A stretch of DNA of 64,000 nt from Chloroflexota bacterium (GTDB lineage Bacteria > Chloroflexota > Anaerolineae > Anaerolineales > Anaerolineaceae). Where the stretch lies: NCBI GenBank assembly GCA_021372725.1, contig JAJFTV010000060.1:1-64000 (forward strand), given 5' to 3'. Shown piece by piece: positions 36,013 to 45,486 of the stretch. Under the pieces are notes generated by a model, which was given only the letters and a program-made list of their open reading frames with translations, did no database searches and had not been told where the DNA came from. The position numbers and the translations under genes were made by a program. Position 1 is the stretch's first letter. Each line of letters begins with the position of its first letter.

Positions 36013-38196
36013 TCACCCTTGAACGTCAACAGTCGTAGGGTCTGGCGGAACCAAGAGTATCCAAAAATCCTTGCCTGGCAGCTCGCTGGTATGCAGCCAA
36101 TAGGAACACTGTGGATACATGGCCTGTAAATCCAGAATCGACTGCTGATCTTCTGGCTTTATGATAAACAACTTTGCCCCTGTTTGCGAGAGTGTTTGAG
36201 AGAAATCCTCCGGCCAAAGGGCATAATCTTTATCCGGAAATCCGGCGTTGATGCCCACCAGACGGGTATCCACCCAATATGGGAAGGGCACCACATAGGC
36301 AGTGTCCCGGCTGCCAATGGTTGAATCGGCGAAACCGCGGATGATTTCCCCAATTTCAGATGTATTCCACGCCCCTGACATGAATTGCTGATCAAACTGT
36401 TTGAAAACCAGGTTATAGTCCTGGTTGATCGTTGTCAGCAAGAGAAAAATGCCCAGAACCGAAGCCAAAACTTTCCCATATACCTTATGCCATTTGACCA
36501 GCCGTGAGAGCACGTATTCCAACAGTATGGCGATCATGATAAAAACCGGTATCATTGCACCGCCTGTCCGGTTCAGCGACGGGTTTTCATCCGGAAAGGC
36601 AAGCGAGAGAATAGACGGCATCATCAGCAGCGGAATGGAGACGAGTAAAAATAGATCCACCCAATCATGCTTGCGGATATAACGGATGATCACGTAAACG
36701 ATGCTCAGGAAGAACAAGGCAGCCGGAACCACCGCCAATGCCGGACGGCCAGGTATGGAATGAACCCAGATCGAACCATTGTCCCAGAAAAACATGACAA
36801 GAGCTCTCCACAGGTTGGAAAAAAAGACCAAAATAGCCGGCTGAGTGTAGGCCTGTTCAAGGGTGCCCATGCGGGTGAGTGTGCGATAAAAGAACATATC
36901 CGGATCGTCCACCATGTAACGGAGCAGTGGGATGAAAACAAGCACGGCAACGAATGCCAGCACACAAAATGCAAACAGCACCTGTTTTCGATGACCCCTG
37001 GACTGCGGATGAAGCATATAAAGAATGACCGCCGCCGCCACTACAAATGGAACAAATCGCATTGGGCTGTATCCGTGCAGACCCAGGCCCAAAAACAGGC
37101 CCGACAGAAGAAAATCATTCCACGACCGTCTTTTTAATCCGCGGATCAGAAAATACAGAACCGGTGCGGCAAAGAGTGGGTAGAGGGGAAAGCGCAGGCC
37201 AATCCGCGAGATCACGTTGGGCCAGTAGGCGATGCCAGTAAACAAGAATGCGAATAAACCTGTCCACCGCCCGCCCAACTCTTTACCAAGCAGATAGATA
37301 AAGGGCAGCGCCAGCAGGCCTGCCAGTGCAGTCCCGATTTTAAGGCTCATGAACGACAGACCGGTACCGAAGATCTTCGAGACGGCGGCTGTCAGATACA
37401 TCTGGATGAACTCGCGCCCCGTATTGCGGGGAAAATAGATCCAGTGATCTCCATTCAGCACATCGGCAACATCCAGCAGTTTTTCGGCATGATCACTGAA
37501 CATTTCTCCCGGTACCTCATCCAGCCGATAGAAACGGAAGAATACCACCAACACGATGGATGCCAACAGGATGATTGTCCAGGGAGTAATCGTGAGCTTG
37601 ATGCGAGGGTGTTTGAGAAAATTCAGCAGCCTGTCGGAGAGCCTGGGATGGTCAGGTTTATCCTGCCAGAAAGCATAAATCCCCAGGCCGATGGACGTCA
37701 GCCAGGAAACAGTATTGATCAGGTTGAACTGGTGGCTGGAAAAAGTCAAAAACGCCAGAAACCCAAGCACCAGGCTGGCGATTAATGCCTTGCTTTTCAC
37801 TCGCACAACCGGAAACGCTGAAGACGGTGCAGGCTGGATATCGGCAGGCTCGATATTGGAAGATTTGCGAAGCACATAAACCAGAAACATGACCAAAGAG
37901 ACAGCATAAGCGGCTATGGCAAGCCCGGTTTGGCGTGCCTGCGGCTCCAGCAGCGCCTGGGAAATGATGGCAATCAGAACAGAAAGCACCAACAGCCACG
38001 GAAAACGGTTTTGGGATGCGGGAATACCGATATTTTCAGACGCAGATTCTTCTTCCGTATGATCGGGCGGGTTCTGAACTGCCGAAGCCAAAGCATTCCC
38101 GTCAGCCAACTCATCCTCGTAAGGAATAAGAATCTTTTCCCTTTGCCAGGGATTTAAGATGGATTTCAAATAATCCAGTACGCTGGGTTCTTTCAT
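36013..38196 (-). CDS. GT39-family (PMT/ArnT-like) membrane glycosyltransferase
   Basis: 727 residues. A hydrophilic N-terminal ~65 residues, then about four spans (about 68-190) that look like an added module. The main GT-C unit starts with FFRFYRLDEVPGEMFSDHAEKLLDVADVLNG: the acidic E-x-F-S-D-H-A loop after the first span is typical for GT39. YLFPRN-like Y-F-P-R-N-T-G-R-E-F-I-Q-M-Y and RIGLRFPLYPLFA follow. A soluble C-terminal tail (about 610-727) resembles those of its neighbours. It is the first gene of the giant membrane-protein run; a candidate TACAAT -10 lies at 38236-38241 on the minus strand. The sugar donor is expected to be polyprenyl-phosphate linked. Confidence 0.8.
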   Translation of the reverse strand: MKEPSVLDYLKSILNPWQREKILIPYEDELADGNALASAVQNPPDHTEEESASENIGIPASQNRFPWLLVLSVLIAIISQALLEPQARQTGLAIAAYAVSLVMFLVYVLRKSSNIEPADIQPAPSSAFPVVRVKSKALIASLVLGFLAFLTFSSHQFNLINTVSWLTSIGLGIYAFWQDKPDHPRLSDRLLNFLKHPRIKLTITPWTIILLASIVLVVFFRFYRLDEVPGEMFSDHAEKLLDVADVLNGDHWIYFPRNTGREFIQMYLTAAVSKIFGTGLSFMSLKIGTALAGLLALPFIYLLGKELGGRWTGLFAFLFTGIAYWPNVISRIGLRFPLYPLFAAPVLYFLIRGLKRRSWNDFLLSGLFLGLGLHGYSPMRFVPFVVAAAVILYMLHPQSRGHRKQVLFAFCVLAFVAVLVFIPLLRYMVDDPDMFFYRTLTRMGTLEQAYTQPAILVFFSNLWRALVMFFWDNGSIWVHSIPGRPALAVVPAALFFLSIVYVIIRYIRKHDWVDLFLLVSIPLLMMPSILSLAFPDENPSLNRTGGAMIPVFIMIAILLEYVLSRLVKWHKVYGKVLASVLGIFLLLTTINQDYNLVFKQFDQQFMSGAWNTSEIGEIIRGFADSTIGSRDTAYVVPFPYWVDTRLVGINAGFPDKDYALWPEDFSQTLSQTGAKLFIIKPEDQQSILDLQAMYPQCSYWLHTSELPGKDFWILLVPPDPTTVDVQG

Positions 38197-38581
38197 ATCT
38201 TCAATGGCACCTTGATCAAGTCACAATCTTACAACATTGTACGGGAAATGGCAATCATGATGACAGAAATACCCGGTCAGAGAATCTACTATCCCAACCA
38301 TTACATACTGGCTATTCCGGGTTTGATTGCGAGCGATGCCATGGGGCTGTCTCCCAAGAAACTTGAAGTTGGATATGCAGGAACAAGATGGGCATAGTGT
38401 TTCGGATGAGATCATCCTGGCGAAACTATCCTCATTGTCACGCTGAACGCAGTGAAGCGTCCGCCCAAGAGTCTGTGTCACAATTAACTTGATAGGAAAA
38501 GGTGTGTTTCCACCTTTGGCGTGTTAATCACCAGGCTCAAGCCCGGTAAGCATTGGCCATTACCTGTGTCCCACAACCGCA
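38197..38581. other. 385-bp gap with repeat fragments
   Basis: Non-coding between the methyltransferase and the GT39 gene. It contains a single copy of GGGGCTGTCTC (38344-38354), matching the end of the MITE-like element at 10.5 kb. It also contains a stretch around 38435-38480 (GTCACGCTGAACGCAGTGAA) of a kind seen as dispersed repeats in many bacterial genomes. A 7-bp hairpin at 38498-38517 is followed on the minus strand by TTTT, possibly a weak terminator after the methyltransferase. A TACAAT hexamer at 38236-38241 (minus) could be the -10 for the GT operon. Confidence 0.45.
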
Positions 38582-39385
38582 TCAAGCACTTTTATGGGTA
38601 ACGTAAAAGGAATAGGATCCCCTGGGTTGCTCTTTCGGCTCCAGATAGTACGGTCGGAGCAGCTTTTCCAGCCACCCCAGGTTCCAGCGTGTGGGGGCCA
38701 GGATCCAGCGTCCCGCCAATCTTTTTGCCACCAGCGAAGGCACACCGAAATAATGACCCCATTCCAGCACACCCAGGGCATCCGGTGAAAAATAATCCCA
38801 TACCTGGTCGATGATGAGATGATTGCGGGCTAAACGCTCACCCCATACCTGTTGTGAATCACAGTGATGATGGCGTGAAATCTTGTTGAACCATTTGCGA
38901 TAGCCGGCAGCCAGTTTTTTCCATCCCAGGCGCTCCAGAAAGCGTGATATCGATAAATTATGTGTGAAGTTCTGGTTGGGAACACAAAAAATAAAACTGG
39001 CTCCCGGTTTCAGCACCCTGGCCGTCTCGGTAATCACCATATCCACATCCGGAATATGCTCCAGAACCGAATTGCTGATCACGGTATTGAAGGTATCCTC
39101 CGGAAAGGGCATTTTCCCACCATCCGCCTGTAAGACCAGCTTGTAGGCGCCTGTTTTGGCAGCCAGACCGAGTTGTTTTCGCCAGGGATCCATCCCTGCC
39201 TCAATCTTCCTGTCAAAGGCAATCGAAGCAAAATTGCCATCTCCACACCCCAAATCGAGCACAGGCTCCACAAGTGACAGATCCTGGTAAAACGTCGCTT
39301 CCACTGCCCGTAACAGAGCCCGGAAATACGGCAAATCCCGCAGATTTAACCACAAGTAATCTTTTTGTTGTTTTGAATCCATCAT
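38582..39385 (-). CDS. Class I SAM-dependent methyltransferase (Methyltransf_11 type)
   Basis: About 267 residues from the ATG at 39385, which places the start 28 bp after the upstream glycosyltransferase stop; a longer frame overlaps that gene and has no homology-like N-terminus. Motif I is PVLDLGCGDGNFAS (about 41-54). FNTVISNSVLEHIPDVDMVITETARVLKPGASFIF is the motif IV-VI stretch typical of ubiquinone/menaquinone-type and sugar methyltransferases. The acceptor cannot be read; neighbours (GT4, sugar epimerase) suggest a glycan or glycolipid intermediate. It is the last gene before the 385-bp gap. Confidence 0.85.
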   Translation of the reverse strand: MMDSKQQKDYLWLNLRDLPYFRALLRAVEATFYQDLSLVEPVLDLGCGDGNFASIAFDRKIEAGMDPWRKQLGLAAKTGAYKLVLQADGGKMPFPEDTFNTVISNSVLEHIPDVDMVITETARVLKPGASFIFCVPNQNFTHNLSISRFLERLGWKKLAAGYRKWFNKISRHHHCDSQQVWGERLARNHLIIDQVWDYFSPDALGVLEWGHYFGVPSLVAKRLAGRWILAPTRWNLGWLEKLLRPYYLEPKEQPRGSYSFYVTHKSA

Positions 39386-39413
39386 GATTTTTCGGGTAAA
39401 TCTCTTACGTTTT

Positions 39414-40589
39414 TCATTGGTTGTTACGGCTGATGTCGGCTGCAATTTCGTCAAACAAATCTTCATAAGCAGCCGCAACCGTATCCGGTCGATACTGGAT
39501 GGCAATCTCTTCCGCATCCTGGTGATATGCATCGGGGCGCGATACTATTTCTTTCACCGCGTCCGCCAGAGCAGCAGAATCACCGATCGGGATCACCTTG
39601 CCCATCTTGTGCCGTACAGGCGGCACACGCACTCCCGGCAAATCGGACGCAATTGATGGAACCCCGTTGATCATGGCTTCGATCTGTACCAGGCCAAATG
39701 CCTCGGTTGAATTCAGGCTGGGGATCACCAGCACATCGATGTTGGGGTAAAAGCAGGCGATTTGTTGGGGGTTAAGATTTCCCAGAAACTGCCAATGACC
39801 GCTGTCAATATAACGTTGAATCTGCGGGTTCAACCGTTCAAAATACTTCTCCTCCCCATAAATATTTTTGTATTCACCCGCGAACCAGACTTTTGCCTGG
39901 GGATACTGCCCGAAAATGGAAGGCAGTGCAGCCAATAACACTTCAACCCCTTTTTCGGTTGCAAAACGGCTTGCCATGCCGATGACCGGTTTTTTTTCAT
40001 CCGGATTATACTGAGCGCGAAAGCTTTCGATTTCTTCTTTGGCGACTGCCGGCAGCTCAACAGGCGGCGGTATGATGCGCACCTTGTCCAGATACTTCTT
40101 TAACATTTTGGAGTGGTCGGCATAATCCTGTGTATAAGTGACAAATCTATGCGTAAATTGCGATGTCAGCCGGTTCATCACATTGACGGCTACATTGGCC
40201 GTTTTGCTGACCAAACCTTTGGGCATTTGCAAGTCACAATGATAGGTGACAACGGTGGGTTTCTTGAGAAGCCTGCCCCGCAAGGCAATCCCGGCCGCGT
40301 CGAATTGAGGCAAGTGCAGTTGGATGCAATCGTTCTCCAATGCCAGTCTGCTGGCAAGCGGGCCAAATGTGGGCATGATAACACCCTTGCTGATGCGAAA
40401 AAGCACCGGGGCCCGAATCACATTAACTCCATCCATCACCTCACGGGTTGGTAAATGAGGGTCGTATTGTGAGGTCAATATGGTCACTTCGTGGCCACGC
40501 TTGACCCAGGCTTTGGCCAGCCGTTCAGCATAGATTGTCAATCCGCTGGTATGGGGGCGGTAATAAGTTAAAACTGAAAGGATTTTCAT
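39414..40589 (-). CDS. GT4-family glycosyltransferase
   Basis: 391 residues, GT-B fold. The N-terminal Rossmann domain has YYRPHTSGLTIYAERLAKAWVKRGHEVTILTS and VVTYHCDLQMP. The C-terminal donor domain has GMASRFATEKGVEVLLAALP and the E-x7-E motif in STEAFGLVQIEAMINGVPSIASDLPG. It uses a nucleotide-activated sugar in the cytoplasm, typically building a lipid-linked or envelope glycan. No membrane segment is present. It lies 6 bp downstream of the epimerase gene and is followed by the methyltransferase, forming a compact sugar-modification operon. Confidence 0.93.
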   Translation of the reverse strand: MKILSVLTYYRPHTSGLTIYAERLAKAWVKRGHEVTILTSQYDPHLPTREVMDGVNVIRAPVLFRISKGVIMPTFGPLASRLALENDCIQLHLPQFDAAGIALRGRLLKKPTVVTYHCDLQMPKGLVSKTANVAVNVMNRLTSQFTHRFVTYTQDYADHSKMLKKYLDKVRIIPPPVELPAVAKEEIESFRAQYNPDEKKPVIGMASRFATEKGVEVLLAALPSIFGQYPQAKVWFAGEYKNIYGEEKYFERLNPQIQRYIDSGHWQFLGNLNPQQIACFYPNIDVLVIPSLNSTEAFGLVQIEAMINGVPSIASDLPGVRVPPVRHKMGKVIPIGDSAALADAVKEIVSRPDAYHQDAEEIAIQYRPDTVAAAYEDLFDEIAADISRNNQ

Positions 40590-40595
40590 CCAATT

Positions 40596-41627
40596 TTATC
40601 CACGGAATAATGAGCGGTTTTCTTGAACCCAATAAAACAACTCACTAATGCCCATCTTCACATCAATTTGCGGTGACCAGTCGAGCTCTCTTTTTGCTTT
40701 GCTGATATCGGAGACATAAACCAGTTGATCACCGGGTCTCCAGCCTGCCCATTTTACCGGGATCTTTTCACCCAACAGCCGTTCCAGTATCGGTGCGAAC
40801 TGTTTCCAAATGGAGATGGTATTGGCAGCCCCACCGCCGATATTGAAGACCTGGCCGGCGCAATGGTCGATCCGCTCGATGCAGTGGTCATAGGCATTCA
40901 GCAAATCACTGACAAAGAGAATATCTCTCACCTGCTTCCCATCGCCGTAAATGGTGATAGGCTTCCGTAATATGGCTGCGATGACGAACCAGGCAACCCA
41001 GCCCTGGTCTTCAATTCCAAACTGCCGCTTGCCATAGATGCAGCTTTGCCGTAATACAACAGTCGGCAGGCCATAAATACGATAATAATCCCGCGTATAC
41101 TGGTCTCCGGCTCCTTTTGAGCAGCCATAAGGGGAGTGAAAATCCAGCGGATGTTTTTCAGAAATCCCGCCCGGAAAATCCTTGTAACGATAGTGGTCGG
41201 TTTCCTGGATTACTTCTACATCTTCCATCCCGCCGTAAACCTTGTTGGTGGAAGCAAATAGGACGATGGGCTTCCTGGGCGATTTTCTGGCTGCTTCCAG
41301 CATATTAAATGTCCCATTTGCATTGATTTCAAAATCTTCACGCGGATCTGTTACGGAGGTGGTTACAGCAACCTGTCCGGCAAGATGAACAACCACATCC
41401 ATGCCGGCAACCGCTTTTTCCAACAAGGTTTCGTCACGCACATCTCCCTGAACCAGGTGAAAAGACTCTTTACCGTGCTGTTTGCGAAGCCAGTCAAGAT
41501 TGTTGTCTGCTCCCTTGCGGGACAGGTTGTCATAGATATGTACTTCCTCACCGCGCCCGAGCAGTTTGTCAACATAATTGGATCCAATAAATCCCGCACC
41601 GCCTGTGACCAAATATTTTAATTTCAT
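40596..41627 (-). CDS. NAD-dependent sugar epimerase/dehydratase (CDP-paratose 2-epimerase-like)
   Basis: 343 residues, extended SDR family. The NAD-binding GGAGFIGS is at 9-16, the catalytic FASTNKVYG at 124-132, and the YxxxK pair is Tyr167/Lys171 in SPYGCSKGAGDQY. The segment YGKRQFGIEDQGWVAWF is characteristic of the CDP-paratose/tyvelose epimerase branch rather than of GalE. It works on a nucleotide sugar in the cytosol; the exact sugar is uncertain. It overlaps the upstream membrane protein gene by 4 bp and precedes GT4 by 6 bp. Confidence 0.85.
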   Translation of the reverse strand: MKLKYLVTGGAGFIGSNYVDKLLGRGEEVHIYDNLSRKGADNNLDWLRKQHGKESFHLVQGDVRDETLLEKAVAGMDVVVHLAGQVAVTTSVTDPREDFEINANGTFNMLEAARKSPRKPIVLFASTNKVYGGMEDVEVIQETDHYRYKDFPGGISEKHPLDFHSPYGCSKGAGDQYTRDYYRIYGLPTVVLRQSCIYGKRQFGIEDQGWVAWFVIAAILRKPITIYGDGKQVRDILFVSDLLNAYDHCIERIDHCAGQVFNIGGGAANTISIWKQFAPILERLLGEKIPVKWAGWRPGDQLVYVSDISKAKRELDWSPQIDVKMGISELFYWVQENRSLFRG

Positions 41628-42694
41628 TCTTCACACCTTGCTACCGGGTTTTCAGTTTCATCCTTTTGTTTCATTTTTCTTGAGAGATTGAACAAACTAT
41701 CCAAGGATTGTTTTTCCTTTATCAATCCATAAACCCCAAAAATGGCGGTAATAGCAATCTGGAGGAAATGCATGACGACCGCGTACGCCAGGGCATTGGA
41801 GTAGGAGGTGCCCAATACCTTGAGGGCAGCAACAACCGAAGCCTCAAATACACCCAACGCAGCCGGTGCAGATGGAATCGCAATTCCCATGGCCAGGATT
41901 GAGTTGACAAACACTCCCCACCAAAACTGGGGTGCCGGGATGATGGAAAACATCATCACATAGTACATCAGCACTGCCACACCCCATGATGAGCCAATCG
42001 CTAAAAGACACACCAAAAACTGGCGAAAATCGGTCAGGATGGAAAAACCGCTCAAAAAAGTTGCAATTTGCGGCTGGATATATTTGCTCACCCAGGGCCA
42101 CTTCTTTCCAACTTTCTGAATCCATGCCTGGATCACCTCATTTTTTCTGGCCATGATATAGAGTGCAAACAAACCGCAAACAACCAGCACGAGCACCACA
42201 ATGGCCACCGTTTTTGCCCAGCTCATTTCCAGTACCAGGGGTAAAACTGCCAGCAGCAGGGCGGCAGCAAAAAATAAATCAAACGCCCGTTCAATGACAA
42301 TTCCGGAAAGAACTTTGGTCACTCCCAGCCCGCTGGATTGACCCAATACAACCGCTTTGCCTATTTCACCGGCCCGCAGCGGCAGGATATTATTCAGCAG
42401 GTACCCCACGTTGATCGCCCGAAAAGTCTGTGCCATCCCTGCTTTTCCGGAAAGGATTACCTTCAAAGCCAATGCACGCAGAATCAACCAGAAAACAACA
42501 AAAAACACTCCCGGGATGATATAAATTAAATTGATTGTCGAAAACGCAGCAGAAAGCTCCTCGAAGCTGACCAGGTGAAATATGGCATAGAATGCGATAG
42601 CACTGATGACCACCCCAGGCAGCCAGCGGCCAGCTTCACCCAGGTGTGATTTACGGGGTCGTGGTTCAGACCCATTGGAGCCTGTATTTTTCAT
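41624..42694 (-). CDS. LPG-synthase-TM / UPF0104 family membrane protein
   Basis: 356 residues with about eight membrane spans and a charged C-terminal tail. The conserved [22 protein letters not shown] followed by [13 protein letters not shown], and [17 protein letters not shown] further on, are the signature of the membrane domain of lysylphosphatidylglycerol synthases and related proteins such as AglD-like partners. The aminoacyl-transferase domain of MprF is absent. Such stand-alone proteins are often in glycosylation clusters and may move or modify lipid-linked intermediates. Four-base overlaps join it to lepA upstream and the epimerase downstream. Confidence 0.85.
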   Translation of the reverse strand: MKNTGSNGSEPRPRKSHLGEAGRWLPGVVISAIAFYAIFHLVSFEELSAAFSTINLIYIIPGVFFVVFWLILRALALKVILSGKAGMAQTFRAINVGYLLNNILPLRAGEIGKAVVLGQSSGLGVTKVLSGIVIERAFDLFFAAALLLAVLPLVLEMSWAKTVAIVVLVLVVCGLFALYIMARKNEVIQAWIQKVGKKWPWVSKYIQPQIATFLSGFSILTDFRQFLVCLLAIGSSWGVAVLMYYVMMFSIIPAPQFWWGVFVNSILAMGIAIPSAPAALGVFEASVVAALKVLGTSYSNALAYAVVMHFLQIAITAIFGVYGLIKEKQSLDSLFNLSRKMKQKDETENPVARCEE

Positions 42695-44490
42695 TCATCC
42701 TCGAGTTTTATCACGGCCATAAAAGCTTCCTGGGGGATTTCGACATTCCCGACCATCTTCATTCGCTTCTTGCCGCGTTTTTGTTTCTCCAGCAGTTTTC
42801 GTTTGCGGGTGATATCACCCCCATAACATTTGGCCAATACATCTTTTCGAAGCGCCTTGATATTGGCCCTTGAGATTACTCTGCCGCCGGCATAAGCCTG
42901 GATGGGCACCTCGAATAACTGGCGCGGAAGGAGTTCTTTTAGCTTGGTAACAAGTCTCTGGCCTTTGTGATAGGCAAAGTCTTTGTGAACGATAGTTGTA
43001 AAAGCGTCAACCGGCTCATTATTGACCAGCAGTTCCAGTTTGATCAATTTTTCCGGTCGATATTCGACAAAAGAATAATCCATCGAGGCATAACCGCGCG
43101 TTCTCGATTTGAGGTCATCGAAGAAATTGACAATCATCTCGGAGAGTGGTATTTCATAGATCAGTTGAACACGATCTGGCGCAGGGTATTCTTCTTCCTT
43201 ATATATACCTCGTCGTTTTCGAACCAGATCCATAATGGTTCCATAATATTCGGTTGGGGTAATAATCTGCAAACGCATCCAGGGTTCACGAACTTCAGAA
43301 ATCAGGCTCTCATCAGGAAGCAGGGCAGGAGAATCGACCTTGATTATTTTCTGGTCCATTGTCATCACTTCATATTCCACGGATGGAGCAGTAACCACAA
43401 TATCCAGATCATACTCACGTTCCAGTCTTTCCTGGATGATTTCCATGTGGAACAGTCCCAAAAAACCGCATCGGAAACCAAAATTGAGAGCCTGGGATGT
43501 TTCCGGAACAAAAACCAGCGAAGCATCATTGAGTTGGAGTTTTTCCAACGATTCGCGAAGGTTCGGATAATCCTCCCCTTCCACCGGGTAGATGCCGGCA
43601 TACACCATCGGTTTTACCTGCCGATAGCCCGGCAGCGGCTCAGTGGCAGGTTCATCGGCCATTGTGATGGTGTCACCCACACGGCAGTCATGAATTACTT
43701 TCAAACCGGTCGCAATATACCCCACCTCGCCGGCGCTGAGTGCAGCACAAGGTTTCATCACCGGCGAAAAGTAACCGATCTCCACCGGTGTAAGATCCAC
43801 ACCTGAAGACATCACCCGCAGCTTTGAATTCTTATCAAACCGTCCATCGATTACCCGGATGTATGCCACAACGCCTTTATAGGAATCGTAATGGGAGTCA
43901 AAAACGAGTGCCCGCAGAGGGTATGACTGGCGGTCTGCTGGCGGAGGTACTTTTTCGACGATCGCTTCAAGCACCTTGTCGATATTGATACCTTCCTTGG
44001 CGGAAACCCTTAGTATTTCATCTGGATCCGTTCCCAACAGATGGTATATATCCTGGGCAATTTCATCGGGCCGGGCTGAAGGCAGATCAATTTTGTTGAT
44101 GACAGGCAGAATAACAAGATCTGCTTCAAGGGCAAGATACAAATTCGCCAGCGTTTGAGCTTCAATGCCCTGCGTGGCATCCACGATTAACAAAGCCCCT
44201 TCACAAGCCGCCAGTGCCCGGCTGACTTCATAATTGAAATCCACATGCCCTGGGGTATCAATCAGATTGAGTTCATAATCCTTCCCATCCAGCGCGTGAT
44301 ACGCCATACGCACTGCGGATGCCTTGATGGTGACCCCTTTTTCCCTTTCAAGATCCATGCTGTCCAAAACCTGTTCCGTCATGTCACGGTCAGAAATGGT
44401 GCCGGTTGTTTGCAGAAGCCGGTCAGCCAGCGTGGATTTTCCGTGGTCAATATGTGCAATAATGCAAAAATTGCGAATATGGGATGTCAT
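42691..44490 (-). CDS. lepA: Elongation factor 4 (LepA) back-translocase GTPase
   Basis: 599 residues, normal length. GTPase motifs: G1 AHIDHGKST (12-20), G3 DTPGHVD (78-84), G4 NKID (132-135). The EF-G-like domains and the LepA-specific C-terminal domain follow ([30 protein letters not shown]). It acts on the ribosome during initiation or elongation under stress. A TATACT at 44507-44502 (minus) lies about 12 bases before the ATG; no Shine-Dalgarno is evident, so translation from a very short leader is possible. It overlaps the LPG-TM gene by 4 bp and follows tlyA by 36 bp. Confidence 0.97.
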   Translation of the reverse strand: MTSHIRNFCIIAHIDHGKSTLADRLLQTTGTISDRDMTEQVLDSMDLEREKGVTIKASAVRMAYHALDGKDYELNLIDTPGHVDFNYEVSRALAACEGALLIVDATQGIEAQTLANLYLALEADLVILPVINKIDLPSARPDEIAQDIYHLLGTDPDEILRVSAKEGINIDKVLEAIVEKVPPPADRQSYPLRALVFDSHYDSYKGVVAYIRVIDGRFDKNSKLRVMSSGVDLTPVEIGYFSPVMKPCAALSAGEVGYIATGLKVIHDCRVGDTITMADEPATEPLPGYRQVKPMVYAGIYPVEGEDYPNLRESLEKLQLNDASLVFVPETSQALNFGFRCGFLGLFHMEIIQERLEREYDLDIVVTAPSVEYEVMTMDQKIIKVDSPALLPDESLISEVREPWMRLQIITPTEYYGTIMDLVRKRRGIYKEEEYPAPDRVQLIYEIPLSEMIVNFFDDLKSRTRGYASMDYSFVEYRPEKLIKLELLVNNEPVDAFTTIVHKDFAYHKGQRLVTKLKELLPRQLFEVPIQAYAGGRVISRANIKALRKDVLAKCYGGDITRKRKLLEKQKRGKKRMKMVGNVEIPQEAFMAVIKLEDE

Positions 44491-44526
44491 AATCGGCTAG
44501 TAGTATACCCTGAATCGTTGATTAAT

Positions 44527-45381
44527 TTACAGATCAGTCCCATCCAACCCCCGGGCACGCCAGGCATCCTGGGGCAAATCAATGTCCTTGTTCGTTTTAT
44601 CCACCAGCAGCTCATCTATTCTGGCTGAGCCATCGATGCTGTTCAGGCGCGGATATTCAAGGTGGATCAGAAATTCGATGTTGCCCTTCGGCCCGGTGAT
44701 CGGCGAAAGAATCAGGCCATTGATCCCCCATCCTTCATTTTCTGCGTAGGCCATGATCTTGCTCAGAACCGCCCGGTGGACAGCCTTATCGCGAATCACG
44801 CCTTTTCCACGGGCGGCTTCTTTTCTTCCAGCTTCAAACTGTGGCTTGATCAAGGCAACGACCTGGCCTCCATCCGGTTTCAGCCAATGCTGGATAACCG
44901 GCAGAATCGTTTCCAGTGAAATAAAGGAAACATCAATTGTTATAAAATCCACAGCTTCCGGTAAAGATACGAGGTATCTGGCGTTGGTGTTTTCCATCAC
45001 CACCACGCGCGCATCCGTTCTCAGCTTCCAATGCAGAATGTTATGTCCCACATCGATGGCATAAACCTTTTGTGCGCCATGGGCAAGCATGCAATCGGTA
45101 AAGCCGCCGGTGGAAGCCCCTACATCGGCGCACACCAGGCCATCCAGCCGGTTTATACCAAATTCATCCAGGGCTTCTTCCAGCTTTTGAGCACCTCTGG
45201 ATACATATTTCATCGATTCCTCCAGAGAGATTTGCGCATCAGGATCCACCATGACGGATGGCTTTAAAACGACCTGTCCGGCAATACGGACCTGTCCGGC
45301 CATGATGAAACGCTGCGCCTGCGAACGGCTTTCTGTGAGCTTTCTTTCAACAAGTAATTGATCCAACCTGATCTTTTTCAT
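44527..45381 (-). CDS. tlyA: TlyA-family rRNA 2'-O-methyltransferase / hemolysin A homologue
   Basis: 284 residues. An N-terminal S4 RNA-binding domain (1-60, IRLDQLLVERKLTESRSQAQRFIMAG) is followed by an FtsJ-type SAM methyltransferase domain with DVGASTGGFTDCML (86-99), a conserved acidic DVGHN, and KPQFEAGR as the catalytic-lysine segment. In Mycobacterium, TlyA 2'-O-methylates 16S and 23S rRNA and sets capreomycin sensitivity. The C-terminal ~35 residues (SIDGSARIDELLVDKTNKD) are an extra tail. GAGGGAGA lies right before the ATG, and a GGTTAAAAT -10-like box is just upstream in the gap shared with the divergent ubiA gene. Confidence 0.93.
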   Translation of the reverse strand: MKKIRLDQLLVERKLTESRSQAQRFIMAGQVRIAGQVVLKPSVMVDPDAQISLEESMKYVSRGAQKLEEALDEFGINRLDGLVCADVGASTGGFTDCMLAHGAQKVYAIDVGHNILHWKLRTDARVVVMENTNARYLVSLPEAVDFITIDVSFISLETILPVIQHWLKPDGGQVVALIKPQFEAGRKEAARGKGVIRDKAVHRAVLSKIMAYAENEGWGINGLILSPITGPKGNIEFLIHLEYPRLNSIDGSARIDELLVDKTNKDIDLPQDAWRARGLDGTDL

Positions 45382-45469
45382 TCTCCCTCTATTTTAACCG
45401 GGACATCGAATGATAGCAGACAAATCCTTTCAAATCTGAAACGAAAACCGAAAGCACAACCCACCATCC

Positions 45470-45478
45470 TGTGATAAT
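45470..45478 (+). promoter_or_regulatory. Extended -10 before ubiA, suggesting a leaderless mRNA
   Basis: TGT followed by GATAAT (45473-45478) forms an extended -10; the ATG at 45487 is 8 bases downstream and has no Shine-Dalgarno. An overlapping TATAAT at 45478-45483 is too close to the ATG to serve it. Confidence 0.45.
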
Positions 45479-45486
45479 ATAATCCC

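Noticed and set aside
42967-43806. 279-codon frame antisense to lepA
   Set aside because: It mirrors the lepA reading frame and has low-complexity, unrecognisable protein sequence.
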